A stretch of 37,089 nt of DNA from Polynucleobacter sp. (GTDB lineage Bacteria > Pseudomonadota > Gammaproteobacteria > Burkholderiales > Burkholderiaceae). The position numbers and the translations under genes are program-made. Positions 7,642 through 15,578 of this stretch are shown here, one piece after another (the stretch's first letter is position 1; each line of letters opens with the position of its first letter). Location: contig NZ_JAHBAK020000021.1 of NCBI RefSeq assembly GCF_018500155.2, positions 1-37,089 of the forward strand, written 5' to 3'. A model generated the notes under the pieces. That model made no database searches. It was not told the origin of the DNA and was given only the letters and a program-made list of their open reading frames with translations.

Positions 7642-8265
7642 ATGTGCGTTCAGTATCTCACCACCACCAATGCTGATTGGGTTAAAACCCATTTTGACCT
7701 TGATTTACCAAGCGCTCAAGCGCATGATGTCTTTCCAACCTATCCCGGAATTATTGTTCTTAAGAGTCACCATACACACCGCATTGCTCTCGGGCCCGCT
7801 CGTTTTGGCCTGATTCCTGCGTGGGCTAAAGATGATGACTTTGGTAGAAAAACCTATAACGCTCGCTCAGAAACTGTTCGTGAAAAACCTTCATACCGGA
7901 GCGCTTGGACGAAGCGGCAATACGCCTTGGCTTTAGCAGATGCGTTTTATGAGCCTTGTTATGAATCTGGTAAGGCGGTACGCACCAAAATTATCCAAGC
8001 AAATCACGAACCCATGGCTATCGCTTCAATATGGGATACCTGGACCGAGCCCGAGACTGGTGAGCTTATTGTGTCCTTCTCCATGCTAACCATCGATGCA
8101 AGCCAACACACTGTCATGAATCGTTGCCACAAGCCGGGTGAAGAAAAGCGCACTGTAGTACCACTAAAAACAGAGCTACTGCATGATTGGCTTAATGCGA
8201 CCCCAGAGTCTGCTCACGCATTACTGAATTTACACTCCATTCCTGAGCTCACGTTTTCTGAATAG
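7642..8265 (+). CDS. SRAP (HMCES/YedK) family abasic-site DNA-protein crosslink protein
   Basis: Members bind single-stranded DNA at abasic sites and form a covalent thiazolidine link through the N-terminal cysteine. Here C2 follows the initiator Met, N73 is in NARSE, E104 in FYEP and H163 in RCHKPGEEKR. These line up with the C2, N75, E105 and H160 active-site set of YedK. Two places are divergent: the usual FYEW is FYEP, and the usual His-x-Arg-Met-Pro after the catalytic His is replaced by a KPGEEKR stretch. The length (207 aa) fits. It converges on msrQ with a 17-nt overlap at the 3' end. Confidence 0.88.
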   Translation: MCVQYLTTTNADWVKTHFDLDLPSAQAHDVFPTYPGIIVLKSHHTHRIALGPARFGLIPAWAKDDDFGRKTYNARSETVREKPSYRSAWTKRQYALALADAFYEPCYESGKAVRTKIIQANHEPMAIASIWDTWTEPETGELIVSFSMLTIDASQHTVMNRCHKPGEEKRTVVPLKTELLHDWLNATPESAHALLNLHSIPELTFSE

Positions 8266-8845
8266 ATTGCAACCATTGACGAATAAATGGAACGCGAAAT
8301 AGTAACAACGCCATCAAGATAACCGCATAAATAGTGACGGTTTGTAGATCATTCTTACCTGCTTTGTGCCACCAATAGTGCGCAATAACAGTAGCTGCAA
8401 TCACATAAACCCATTTATGCAATAAGGTCCATCGGCGACCAAGTTTTCGGACCGCCCACGCATTTGATGTCAGCGCCAATGGAATCAACAACACTAGACT
8501 TAGAAAACCCATCGTAATAAATGGTCTTTTTAGTACATCATGAATCATTGCTCGTAGGTCCAAACCTTGATCCAGATAAAGCCAAATTCCAAAATGGATG
8601 CTGGCGTAAAAGAAGCAATAAAGGCCCAGCATACGGCGAAATTTGATCCATAGCGTCATGCCAGTGAGTAGTCGCAATGGGGTCATTGCCAGCGTAAGAC
8701 ATAAAAACACCAAAGCCCATGTTCCGGTTGATCGCGTAATGAATTCAACCGGATTAGCCCCCAAGTCTTCAATCGCTCCAAGCCATATCAAGCGCATGAG
8801 GGGAGCCAAGCAAGCCATGAAAACAATGGTTTTAATCAATCTCAT
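8249..8845 (-). CDS. msrQ: MsrQ, haem-binding membrane subunit of the periplasmic methionine sulfoxide reductase system
   Basis: This 198-residue inner-membrane protein of the ferric-reductase-like family has about six helices. Histidines in the helices (FFYASIHFGIWLY, LLHKWVYVIAATVIAHYWWH) serve as haem ligands. It passes quinol or flavin-derived electrons to MsrP. TLAMTPLRLLTG near residue 50-61 is a family hallmark. Unusually, its partner msrP is not adjacent but about 5.2 kb away on the same strand. No Shine-Dalgarno site is seen before the ATG; a TAACAT box lies 6 nt upstream. Confidence 0.93.
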   Translation of the reverse strand: MRLIKTIVFMACLAPLMRLIWLGAIEDLGANPVEFITRSTGTWALVFLCLTLAMTPLRLLTGMTLWIKFRRMLGLYCFFYASIHFGIWLYLDQGLDLRAMIHDVLKRPFITMGFLSLVLLIPLALTSNAWAVRKLGRRWTLLHKWVYVIAATVIAHYWWHKAGKNDLQTVTIYAVILMALLLFRVPFIRQWLQSIQKT

Positions 8846-8968
8846 AAATTCATGTTAAACGATCTATCCAAATGAATTTTGGTCCCTAGCACCATAATCC
8901 ATCCGCTTGGACCTGCTTTAGCATATAGTGATCATTTAAAAGAATCCTGTTATCAACCAAGGAAAATT

Positions 8969-9184
8969 ATGTCCAGCGACCATCAGACCCAAAACGACGA
9001 AGATTTTAATTATGGCTGTGAATGTGCCATGACATTACTCAATGAGCCAACTGAGGATTGCCTCAATGACCTCATAGATGAATTGGACGAAAACGGCATG
9101 ATCCCCACCGAGATAGTTTATGGCCTACTGGCAACTATTTTGATGAGCCTCAATGAGGATGAAAGCGATAACGGTGACCACTAA
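8969..9184 (+). CDS. Small acidic hypothetical protein, 71 aa
   Basis: I chose the ATG at 8969 because AAGGAAAA lies just upstream; the frame stays open further 5' but without support. The product is strongly acidic (many Asp and Glu, ending ESDNGDH), has two cysteines spaced CEC near residue 17-19, and shows no signal peptide or membrane helix. I do not recognise a family. It stands between divergent msrQ and the converging pterin dehydratase gene, with only 3 nt between its stop and that gene's stop. Confidence 0.65.
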   Translation: MSSDHQTQNDEDFNYGCECAMTLLNEPTEDCLNDLIDELDENGMIPTEIVYGLLATILMSLNEDESDNGDH

Positions 9185-9187
9185 ACC

Positions 9188-9487
9188 TTAAGGCTTTACT
9201 TGTATGGCAAAGGCATCCATCGCTTTTGCCATTTGAATATCCAAAAGCGTTAACCCTTTTGCCGAATGCGTACTAAGCTGTACTGTAACTTTATTCCAGC
9301 TATTACTCCAATCAGGATGATGGTCAATTTCTTCGGCATATTGAGCGCATAGTGTCATAAATGTAAATGCCTGTTTAAAGTCCTGAAAAATAAACTCGCG
9401 GCAAATTTGCAAGCCAGATGAATCTATTTGCCAATCGGGTATAGTCCCTCGAAAATCAAAGTCTTTTGCTAAAAGTGTCTGTGTCAT
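9188..9487 (-). CDS. phhB: Pterin-4a-carbinolamine dehydratase
   Basis: The enzyme dehydrates 4a-hydroxytetrahydropterin. The 99-residue length is typical. The family signature is complete: EEIDHHPDW with the catalytic double His, then a WNKVTVQLSTHS strand and LTLLDIQMA. No phenylalanine hydroxylase is nearby, so its in vivo role could be general pterin recycling or molybdopterin/folate-related. Its ATG overlaps the stop of rsuA by 4 nt, so the two are translated as a unit. Confidence 0.94.
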   Translation of the reverse strand: MTQTLLAKDFDFRGTIPDWQIDSSGLQICREFIFQDFKQAFTFMTLCAQYAEEIDHHPDWSNSWNKVTVQLSTHSAKGLTLLDIQMAKAMDAFAIQVKP

Positions 9488-10212
9488 TTTGCCTCGATAC
9501 TTTGAGATAATTGTTTTAAATCATCTGGGGTAAGCCAACGCCATTGACCCTGCGCTAAATTGAACGGCATCTGATAAGCGCCAATTTGAGTGCGATGCAG
9601 TTTCGCAACATGGTTACCCACTGCCGCCATCATTCTCTTGACTTGATGGTATCGACCCTCAACGATCGTCATAGCCAAAACATGCTCAGAAATTAGCTTA
9701 CAGGCTGTGGCATAGCAGGGTCTGGGATCATCGTCCAAAACGACACCATTTAGTAGATGATCAATTTGCGCCTGAGTAATGGGCTCTGGCGTAGTGATTT
9801 CATATACCTTCCCAATATTTTTCTTGGGCGTTGTCATTCTATGAATAAATTGGCCATCATCAGAAATCAGCAACAATCCCGTTGTATCAAAGTCTAGGCG
9901 CCCAACACACTGAACACCACGCTCGATTAACGGAGCGGGCAATAAACTGTACACACTGGGGTGATGTGTCGTTTTATGAGAACACTCGTAATTGGGTGGC
10001 TTGTTAAAAGCAATATAGGCTTTTTCGTGATACTCCCAATCCTCTCCATCAACATTGAGTATGAGTCCCTCGGTGGAAATACGCTCCTCCGGATCCTCGG
10101 CCAATTGACCATTCACTTTGACAAGATCGGCATAAACCAAGTCGCTGCAATAACGCCTAGTGCCAAAGCCTTGGCTAAATAAGATTTTTTCAAGGGAAAT
10201 GGGTTTTGCCAT
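9484..10212 (-). CDS. rsuA: 16S rRNA pseudouridine synthase, RsuA family
   Basis: The RsuA family isomerises uridine 516 of 16S rRNA. This 242-residue protein has an N-terminal S4 RNA-binding domain (residues about 5-50, with GFGTRRYCSDL and KVNG). The catalytic domain contains the GRLDFDTTGLLL motif with catalytic D107, and a C-terminal EGRYHQVKRMMAAVGN motif typical of the RsuA/RluB/E/F group. The distinction from RluB/E/F rests on size and overall similarity. A weak GGAA lies just before the ATG. It leads into phhB with a 4-nt overlap. Confidence 0.92.
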   Translation of the reverse strand: MAKPISLEKILFSQGFGTRRYCSDLVYADLVKVNGQLAEDPEERISTEGLILNVDGEDWEYHEKAYIAFNKPPNYECSHKTTHHPSVYSLLPAPLIERGVQCVGRLDFDTTGLLLISDDGQFIHRMTTPKKNIGKVYEITTPEPITQAQIDHLLNGVVLDDDPRPCYATACKLISEHVLAMTIVEGRYHQVKRMMAAVGNHVAKLHRTQIGAYQMPFNLAQGQWRWLTPDDLKQLSQSIEAK

Positions 10213-10322
10213 ATTCCAAAAAGAATACTACAGAGCGCAAAATGAAGCTCGACACCTCATTGCTTAGTTATTCATTATTATTACGAGTAATCCTCATAAG
10301 CACTTATCAACGATTTCTTTAT

Positions 10323-10874
10323 ATGCTTTCTACCCCTAAGCCTCGCTCCCCCTTACACACTCGCGAAATTACTTTTCAAGGATTTGCAAGAGAGGATGGT
10401 CTTTGGGATATTGAAGGTCATCTAAAAGATTTCAAAACAACGCCTTTTGTTACTGGCACTACTACCTGGCAACCAGGCCAGGCTTTTCATGATATGTGGG
10501 TGCGAGTCACCTTAGATAAGGCACTTGTCATTCAAGATATTGAAGTCGCCATGGATGGCCACCCCCATCCTGAATGCCCTCAGGTTATTCCCCCCATGAA
10601 TGCGCTGATTGGTGAACGCCTAGGTAAAGGTTGGCGCAAAACGATTCAAAACCATTTAGGTGGCATTGCGGGCTGCACACACCTACGTGAGCTGCTCAAT
10701 AGCTTGGCAACTGCAGCGTTTCAAGCGATTCCTGGCGCATTATTTGATCCCGACGAAAGCAAACCACCACTCTATCTGGGAACTTGCAAATCCTGGGACT
10801 TTAATGGCCCTGTAGTGATGCGTATTTATCCCCAATTTTATCGCCTGAAGGACCAAGATAAGTCGTCTTCATAA
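10323..10874 (+). CDS. DUF2889 family protein
   Basis: The 183-residue product fits the DUF2889 family of unknown function: LHTREITFQGFAREDGLWDI near the N-terminus, then a DMWVRVTLD stretch and a GIAGCTHLRELL motif with Cys/His that is conserved in the family. I place the start at ATG 10323 because family members begin just before this LHTR segment. An upstream in-frame ATG at 10242 would add 27 residues without clear similarity and has no good ribosome-binding site. It converges on the short-chain dehydrogenase gene with a 6-nt gap. Confidence 0.85.
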   Translation: MLSTPKPRSPLHTREITFQGFAREDGLWDIEGHLKDFKTTPFVTGTTTWQPGQAFHDMWVRVTLDKALVIQDIEVAMDGHPHPECPQVIPPMNALIGERLGKGWRKTIQNHLGGIAGCTHLRELLNSLATAAFQAIPGALFDPDESKPPLYLGTCKSWDFNGPVVMRIYPQFYRLKDQDKSSS

Positions 10875-10880
10875 AGCGAT

Positions 10881-11651
10881 CTACAGCTCGCCGCGGTGCA
10901 CATTAAATGGATTAAAGGCCTGCTGCACTGGCATAAGCTCTAAAACATTGATATTCATATGACTTGGCAGGGTTGCCGACCAGTAAATTGCTTCAGCAAC
11001 ATCATCAGCGCTCAACGCTTTTACGCCCGTATAGACTTTGCTCGCCTTTTCGTCATCGCCTTTGAAACGCACATTAGAAAACTCAGTGCCAGAGCACATG
11101 CCAGGCTCAATACAAGTCACACGTACTGGTGTACCAATTAAATCTGCACGCAAGTTCAAACTAAATTGTTTTACAAAGGCTTTTGTACCTCCATAAACAT
11201 TTCCGCCAGGATAAGGGTAGTCGGCTGCTACAGACCCGAGATTGATTACATGCCCACACTTACGCTCCACCATGCCAGGCAAGAATGCCCGGCTCATATG
11301 CACCAAACCTTTAATATTGGTATCAATCATTTGATCCCAATCACTCAAAAACGCTTTATGCGCTGGTTCTAGACCCAAGGCAAGACCGGCATTATTAACA
11401 AGCACCGTCACATTTGCAAAGTCTGCTGGAAGATTTTTAGCAAGATCGTCCACTTTTGCGCTGTCACATACATCTACCACCAAAGTGAGCAATCTTTTTT
11501 GCTGATCGATAGGCAAAGAAGCTTTTAGAGCATCTAAACGCTCCGCCCTTCTGCCCACCGCAATCACTTTATGGCCGTGCGCTAGAAATCGACGTGCAGT
11601 CGCCTCCCCAAATCCAGCGGTAGCGCCAGTAACTAAAACGGTATGTTCCAT
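10881..11651 (-). CDS. Short-chain dehydrogenase/reductase (YdfG-like)
   Basis: This 256-residue classical SDR has the nucleotide-binding TGATAGFG motif (residues 8-15), the NNAG motif, a catalytic Ser in NLGSVA and the YGGTK catalytic Tyr/Lys pair. The overall layout resembles YdfG, an NADP-dependent 3-hydroxy acid (L-allo-threonine) dehydrogenase, but the substrate is uncertain. The start at 11651 puts the Rossmann strand directly at the N-terminus and has GGGGA upstream. The frame extends 24 codons further 5' with no similarity. It shares a 47-nt divergent spacer with the outer-membrane protein gene. Confidence 0.92.
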   Translation of the reverse strand: MEHTVLVTGATAGFGEATARRFLAHGHKVIAVGRRAERLDALKASLPIDQQKRLLTLVVDVCDSAKVDDLAKNLPADFANVTVLVNNAGLALGLEPAHKAFLSDWDQMIDTNIKGLVHMSRAFLPGMVERKCGHVINLGSVAADYPYPGGNVYGGTKAFVKQFSLNLRADLIGTPVRVTCIEPGMCSGTEFSNVRFKGDDEKASKVYTGVKALSADDVAEAIYWSATLPSHMNINVLELMPVQQAFNPFNVHRGEL

Positions 11652-11698
11652 GATGTCCCCGAGATGATGTAATGGTGATTGGTAGTCATTTAATATTA

Positions 11699-12520
11699 AT
11701 GTATATGGGACTTGTCCGCTCAATTTGCCTACTCATCGCTATGCTGTCTTGCCATCCCAGCTGGGCCCAAGAGAGCAAATCTTCAGATGATTTTCTGGAT
11801 CTTTTTGAACCAAGAAATCAAATCTCATCTCAACATATCTTGGAGTTTTGGGGGTATCACAATAATGATGGCGGCGGCACCTATGATGACACCCTTAAGC
11901 TTCGCTACTATCAACCTCTAAACATACAAGGTTGGCGCGGCACCCTCCGCTTAGATAGCTCTTATGTTTCTAATTACGGTCCCAACCAGCCAAATCAAAA
12001 TGCCGGACAGTATCAAGCTGGCACTACCATGATGACGATTTGGGGTAATCCCCCTGACATCTTTCACCAGTGGAATGGAACCATCGGGGCCAGGATTATT
12101 TTTCCTTTTGGCGCTAGCGGCCAATGGGCGGCCGGACCTCAAATCAGTACCATTTACAAACCAATAGAAGGTAGCAAAACGGCTTTTTCCGATTTTTCAC
12201 CTTTAGCCAGATATATGTATGGCTTTTCAAACGGTAATGCCACCTCTTTAAATTCAGGTCAGCAGCCTTTGCTAAGAAGTCTTTATTTATTTCCCACAAT
12301 TGGAATTAATCTCTCACCAAGTACCCAAATACGATTCTGGGATGAGAACGGCATGGTTTACAACACTGCTGGAGGGGGTTGGTTTGTACCAATAGATGCG
12401 ATGATCACTCAACGACTCACCAAGCACACACTGATTGCCATTGGAGCAGCAAAACAAGTGATCCAGACCTACCAACAGTACAACTGGTCGTTTTACGGAA
12501 AACTATCCATGAATTTCTAA
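11699..12520 (+). CDS. Predicted outer-membrane beta-barrel protein
   Basis: I do not recognise a named family. The product begins with a signal peptide (hydrophobic ICLLIAMLSC, cleavage near SWA). It is then rich in alternating aromatic and polar strands and ends in Phe (KLSMNF), as expected for outer-membrane barrels assembled by BAM. It contains many Gly/Asn/Trp/Tyr residues and no cysteine in the mature part. I chose ATG 11699; 11672 and 11705 are in-frame alternatives, none with a good ribosome-binding site. The role could be porin-like or transport; nothing around it defines a substrate. Confidence 0.75.
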   Translation: MYMGLVRSICLLIAMLSCHPSWAQESKSSDDFLDLFEPRNQISSQHILEFWGYHNNDGGGTYDDTLKLRYYQPLNIQGWRGTLRLDSSYVSNYGPNQPNQNAGQYQAGTTMMTIWGNPPDIFHQWNGTIGARIIFPFGASGQWAAGPQISTIYKPIEGSKTAFSDFSPLARYMYGFSNGNATSLNSGQQPLLRSLYLFPTIGINLSPSTQIRFWDENGMVYNTAGGGWFVPIDAMITQRLTKHTLIAIGAAKQVIQTYQQYNWSFYGKLSMNF

Positions 12521-12525
12521 TGGAC

Positions 12526-13452
12526 TCATTTATCGCAATTGATTAACTGGTCATGCGAAATGCTTGCAGCACCTGACTTTACAAGCGCCTGCGGTAACCA
12601 GTCGACTAACTCTTCCATTGTCATATTCAATTGTTTTGCCGCGCTTTGCAGTGCAGGCGTCGCATTCATCCAAGATTTAACCGCTCCCAAATCTCTAGAT
12701 TGCCATTCGATCAACTTGTATTTGAGCAAAACTTTAGCGCCGTGACGCGCATTACGATCAGGGTCTGATGCCAAATAATCCAAGCGAGATCTGGCACTGG
12801 AAATCGATTTAGCAACATCAGTAAATATTTTTCCATGTCCAGGAATGACGACTGAAGCACCTAAGCCCTCAATCAGATCTAGTGTTTGCGCTACTTCCTC
12901 GAATCCCGGTTCACCCCAAAGCTCTGGGAATATCACACCAAACCCATCCTCCCAAAGCGCATCAGCGGAAATGAGAATGCCATGCTCCTCTTGATAGAGC
13001 ATGACCGAATGCGGATCATGTCCTGGGGCGGCTAGTATTTTCCAGTAGTAAGCCCCCATTAAAATTGCTTGTCCAGGAATAAGCAATCCTTGATGAAAAA
13101 AACGCGGACATTGCTGACCCAGATTGCGATAACTTAGCAAATCCTCATTCCAATCTTTGACTGCCAAATCTTCAGCTGCAGGTATATACACATCACATCC
13201 ATACTCCTTAATAAGCTGTGCATTACCCCCGCAATGATCAGAATGCAAATGAGTATTCACCACTTTATTCAGCGTTTTGAGATCATGCCTTTGAATGGCA
13301 TTGCGCACTAATTGCAAGGTCATGGCTTGATGAGTATGGTAGCCAGTATCTACTAACGAGACATCCTCCGCGCTAAAAATAAAAATATTGTTTGCAGAAA
13401 GCCAACCGCGCTCGAATACCTCGATACCTGGGGGCAGAAAAACTGTAGGCAA
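12526..13452 (-). CDS. Metallo-beta-lactamase-fold hydrolase
   Basis: The 308-residue cytoplasmic protein has the metal-binding motif THLHSDHCGGN (T67-N77), a second His in APGHDPHSV, an Asp in SADALWEDG and a third His in PGHGKIF. This is the full set for a dinuclear zinc or iron site. The substrate is unknown. Unlike ETHE1-type enzymes it carries a C-terminal helical extension of about 70 residues. Translation appears to begin at TTG 13452, one base after the lipocalin stop, with AGAAG about 9 nt upstream; no ATG fits the motif layout. It is the last gene of the BLUF-msrP-lipocalin run. Confidence 0.88.
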   Translation of the reverse strand: MPTVFLPPGIEVFERGWLSANNIFIFSAEDVSLVDTGYHTHQAMTLQLVRNAIQRHDLKTLNKVVNTHLHSDHCGGNAQLIKEYGCDVYIPAAEDLAVKDWNEDLLSYRNLGQQCPRFFHQGLLIPGQAILMGAYYWKILAAPGHDPHSVMLYQEEHGILISADALWEDGFGVIFPELWGEPGFEEVAQTLDLIEGLGASVVIPGHGKIFTDVAKSISSARSRLDYLASDPDRNARHGAKVLLKYKLIEWQSRDLGAVKSWMNATPALQSAAKQLNMTMEELVDWLPQALVKSGAASISHDQLINCDK

Positions 13453-13453
13453 T

Positions 13454-14032
13454 TTAATTCTTCTGGGAAGTGTTTGTTTGCGAAGTCATCTCTAATTTAC
13501 GTGTATCGAATTGTTGTCCTTGTAAACGCATCAATACATCATCATAGGATTTTTTATCAAGCTGGGGCGTTCTTGATAGCACCCAAAGATACTCACGTTT
13601 GGAATCACTGACTGCAGCAACCTGATATTGAGGATCAAGATCAATAACCCAGTACTCACCCCAGACCATTGGCAAAAATGAGAGCCACTCCGGAGCAAAG
13701 CGAACTTGCAGCTTAGGTGAATCTTTTGGACCAAGCTGTCGTGCCAGCCCTTCTGCGAGAGAAGTTTCACCATCAGCTGTCTTACAGCTATTGAGCACCT
13801 TAACATTGCCATCAGGCCTTATTGAATAGACTGCCTGGGTGTTGCTGACGCATTTCTTTTGAAACCAGTTTGGAAATTTAGCAATCTCATACCAAGTGCC
13901 CATATAACGAGGAACATCTAAGGATGCAATTGTTTTCACTGGAGCATCAGAGTTTTGGCTAAAACTAGATGTGCTCAAAGCAAGCAGAACACTGCCCAAT
14001 ACGATAGATAACGCAGAATTTATTTTGCTCAT
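13454..14032 (-). CDS. blc: Bacterial lipocalin (Blc-like)
   Basis: Lipocalins of this type bind fatty acids or lysophospholipids at the outer membrane. The 192-residue product has a signal peptide (residues 1 to about 25, SSFSQ) without a lipobox cysteine, so it is likely soluble in the periplasm rather than a lipoprotein as in E. coli. The first lipocalin motif is YMGTWYEIAKFPNWFQ (43-58). C61 and C83 could form a disulfide, and YWVIDLDPQY and YLWVLSRTP are the second and third conserved regions. It starts 3 nt after the msrP stop and ends 1 nt before the MBL start, so it is clearly part of one operon. Confidence 0.92.
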   Translation of the reverse strand: MSKINSALSIVLGSVLLALSTSSFSQNSDAPVKTIASLDVPRYMGTWYEIAKFPNWFQKKCVSNTQAVYSIRPDGNVKVLNSCKTADGETSLAEGLARQLGPKDSPKLQVRFAPEWLSFLPMVWGEYWVIDLDPQYQVAAVSDSKREYLWVLSRTPQLDKKSYDDVLMRLQGQQFDTRKLEMTSQTNTSQKN

Positions 14033-14035
14033 GAC

Positions 14036-14998
14036 CTAGTAATATTTTTTGAGATCCATACCGGCATACATACTTGCCACCTGTTCTGCATAGCCGTTAA
14101 ACAATTGCGTTTTTATCTTTGGTGCAAACATGCCTTTGGGATCGCCAATGCGTCGCTCGGTCGCTTGACTCCAACGAGGATGATCTACTTGCGGATTGAC
14201 ATTAGAGTAAAAACCATACTCGCGAGAATCAAATTGACTCCAGCTTGTTTTAGGCATTTCTTCAGTAAACCGAATTTTGACAATAGACTTGGCGCTCTTA
14301 AAACCATACTTCCAAGGCACCACTATACGTACTGGCGCACCATTTTGCTTTGGTAGGACCTCTCCATACAAACCAAAGGTGAGCAGGGTGAGCGAATTCA
14401 TTGCCTCATCCATCCGCAAGCCTTCACGATACGGCCAATCAATGATATTGCTGCGAAGGCCCGGCATTTGTTTGCGATCAGCAAGAGAGATGAACTCCAC
14501 ATACTTGGCAGATCCTAAGGGCTCAACATGCCCAATAAGCTTAGAGAGAGGATAACCATCCCAAGGTATCACCATGGACCACCCCTCAACACAACGCATA
14601 CGATAAATGCGCTCTTCCATAGGCGCTAGCTTTAATAAAGCATCAATATCTAAAGTGACAGGCTTTTTCACCAAGCCTTCAACAGAAATCGTCCATGGCC
14701 TTGTGATCAAACTTCCTGCATTTGCTGCCGGATCTGATTTGTCAGTACCAAACTCGTAAAAGTTGTTATAAGTCGTTACATATTTATATGGCGTGACTTC
14801 ATCTTTGGCGCTGTAAGCTGGATTAAGAGTAGCACTTAACTTATCAGGCGATGCAGCCAAGGCTTGTCTAGAAAACCAAGGGGCTAGTGCTGCGCCAAAA
14901 CTGCCAGCTGCAGCGGCCTTGATTAAGGTGCGGCGGTTTTCAAATACCGCCTTAGGTGTTATTTGACTGGCGAGAATAGTCTTATCAATCCATCCCAT
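14036..14998 (-). CDS. msrP: MsrP, periplasmic molybdopterin protein-methionine-sulfoxide reductase
   Basis: It repairs oxidised methionines in envelope proteins, receiving electrons from MsrQ. The N-terminus has a twin-arginine signal, NRRTLIK at residues 21-27, followed by a hydrophobic Ala-rich stretch. The sulfite-oxidase-type molybdopterin domain has the metal-ligating C136 in [10 protein letters not shown], plus [17 protein letters not shown] typical of MsrP. I take ATG 14998 (320 aa) because GAGAGGG precedes it; a GTG six codons upstream is less likely. Lipocalin follows 3 nt later. msrQ lies separately at 8249-8845. Confidence 0.95.
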   Translation of the reverse strand: MGWIDKTILASQITPKAVFENRRTLIKAAAAGSFGAALAPWFSRQALAASPDKLSATLNPAYSAKDEVTPYKYVTTYNNFYEFGTDKSDPAANAGSLITRPWTISVEGLVKKPVTLDIDALLKLAPMEERIYRMRCVEGWSMVIPWDGYPLSKLIGHVEPLGSAKYVEFISLADRKQMPGLRSNIIDWPYREGLRMDEAMNSLTLLTFGLYGEVLPKQNGAPVRIVVPWKYGFKSAKSIVKIRFTEEMPKTSWSQFDSREYGFYSNVNPQVDHPRWSQATERRIGDPKGMFAPKIKTQLFNGYAEQVASMYAGMDLKKYY

Positions 14999-15062
14999 AG
15001 CAAACCCTCTCTTCACAATAGAGCTATTTTGCTACCGTTTTGAATTTTGCGTATCTTGGGGA

Positions 15063-15470
15063 TTAAGTCTGCGCCGAGCGCATTTTATTAAGCAGAGACA
15101 AGCTATGCTTATCCATGCCACCGACCATGCCTGCTAATACTGGGTAGTCTCTAATGAGGGTCTCGCCGCCATAAAAGCGTAATAACCATTCTGGATATGT
15201 ACGCTCAGTAATCTCACGAATTTCTAGCAGCTCGATCCGATGATGCCGCTTATCTTCCTGAATGCGCTTCCAAACCTTCATGATATTGGCGCGCTCACCT
15301 TCAATAATTTGCCCAAACTGCTGATTGTCATAAAACAAAATACCGGTAATACCATGTTCTTGATTAAAAGCGCGAGCAGATTCCAGCAAGCGCATTAAAC
15401 CAAGGAAAGACATATCTGAGACTGCCTCACTCAGATAGGTTAGCTCGACAAGATCTTTGGGTTTTGGCAT
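15063..15470 (-). CDS. BLUF-domain blue-light photoreceptor, single domain
   Basis: The 135-residue protein is a stand-alone BLUF domain that binds FAD and senses blue light. Key residues are in place: Y12 in ELTYLS, N36 in AFNQEHGITG and Q54 in FGQIIEG, the Tyr-Asn-Gln set of the BLUF photocycle. A Trp lies in the YPEWLLRF strand. A short helical C-terminal tail (about residues 100-135) probably mediates partner contact, as in PixD. It lies 64 nt upstream of msrP on the same strand. A -10-like TATAAA sits 5 nt before the ATG and there is no Shine-Dalgarno sequence. Confidence 0.93.
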   Translation of the reverse strand: MPKPKDLVELTYLSEAVSDMSFLGLMRLLESARAFNQEHGITGILFYDNQQFGQIIEGERANIMKVWKRIQEDKRHHRIELLEIREITERTYPEWLLRFYGGETLIRDYPVLAGMVGGMDKHSLSLLNKMRSAQT

Positions 15471-15475
15471 GAGAA

Positions 15476-15481
15476 TTTATA
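15476..15481 (-). promoter_or_regulatory. Candidate -10 box for the BLUF gene (possible leaderless mRNA)
   Basis: On the minus strand TATAAA ends 5 nt before the BLUF ATG. TTTATT lies 17 nt further upstream, overlapping the T run of the icd terminator. The spacing implies a transcription start at or next to the start codon. Confidence 0.35.
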
Positions 15482-15502
15482 GAGAAGTTCTTTGAGGCAA
15501 TA

Positions 15503-15532
15503 AAAAAAGCAAACCCGAAAGTTTGCTTTTTT
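15503..15532 (-). terminator. Rho-independent terminator of icd
   Basis: A 12-bp stem (AAAAAAGCAAAC at 15503-15514 with GTTTGCTTTTTT at 15521-15532) has a 6-nt loop and a T run on the minus strand. It lies 47 nt after the icd stop and insulates the BLUF gene. Confidence 0.9.
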
Positions 15533-15578
15533 ATCTAGTGGCTGATTGATATAGAATAGATTCCTATCGTTTTACCAA

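Noticed and set aside
11652-11723. N-terminal extension of the short-chain dehydrogenase
   Set aside because: SDR proteins begin at the Rossmann strand; the extra 24 residues show no similarity and would overlap the divergent gene's start.
14999-15016. Upstream GTG start for msrP
   Set aside because: GAGAGGG stands before the ATG at 14998, and the GTG would include that site in the coding region.
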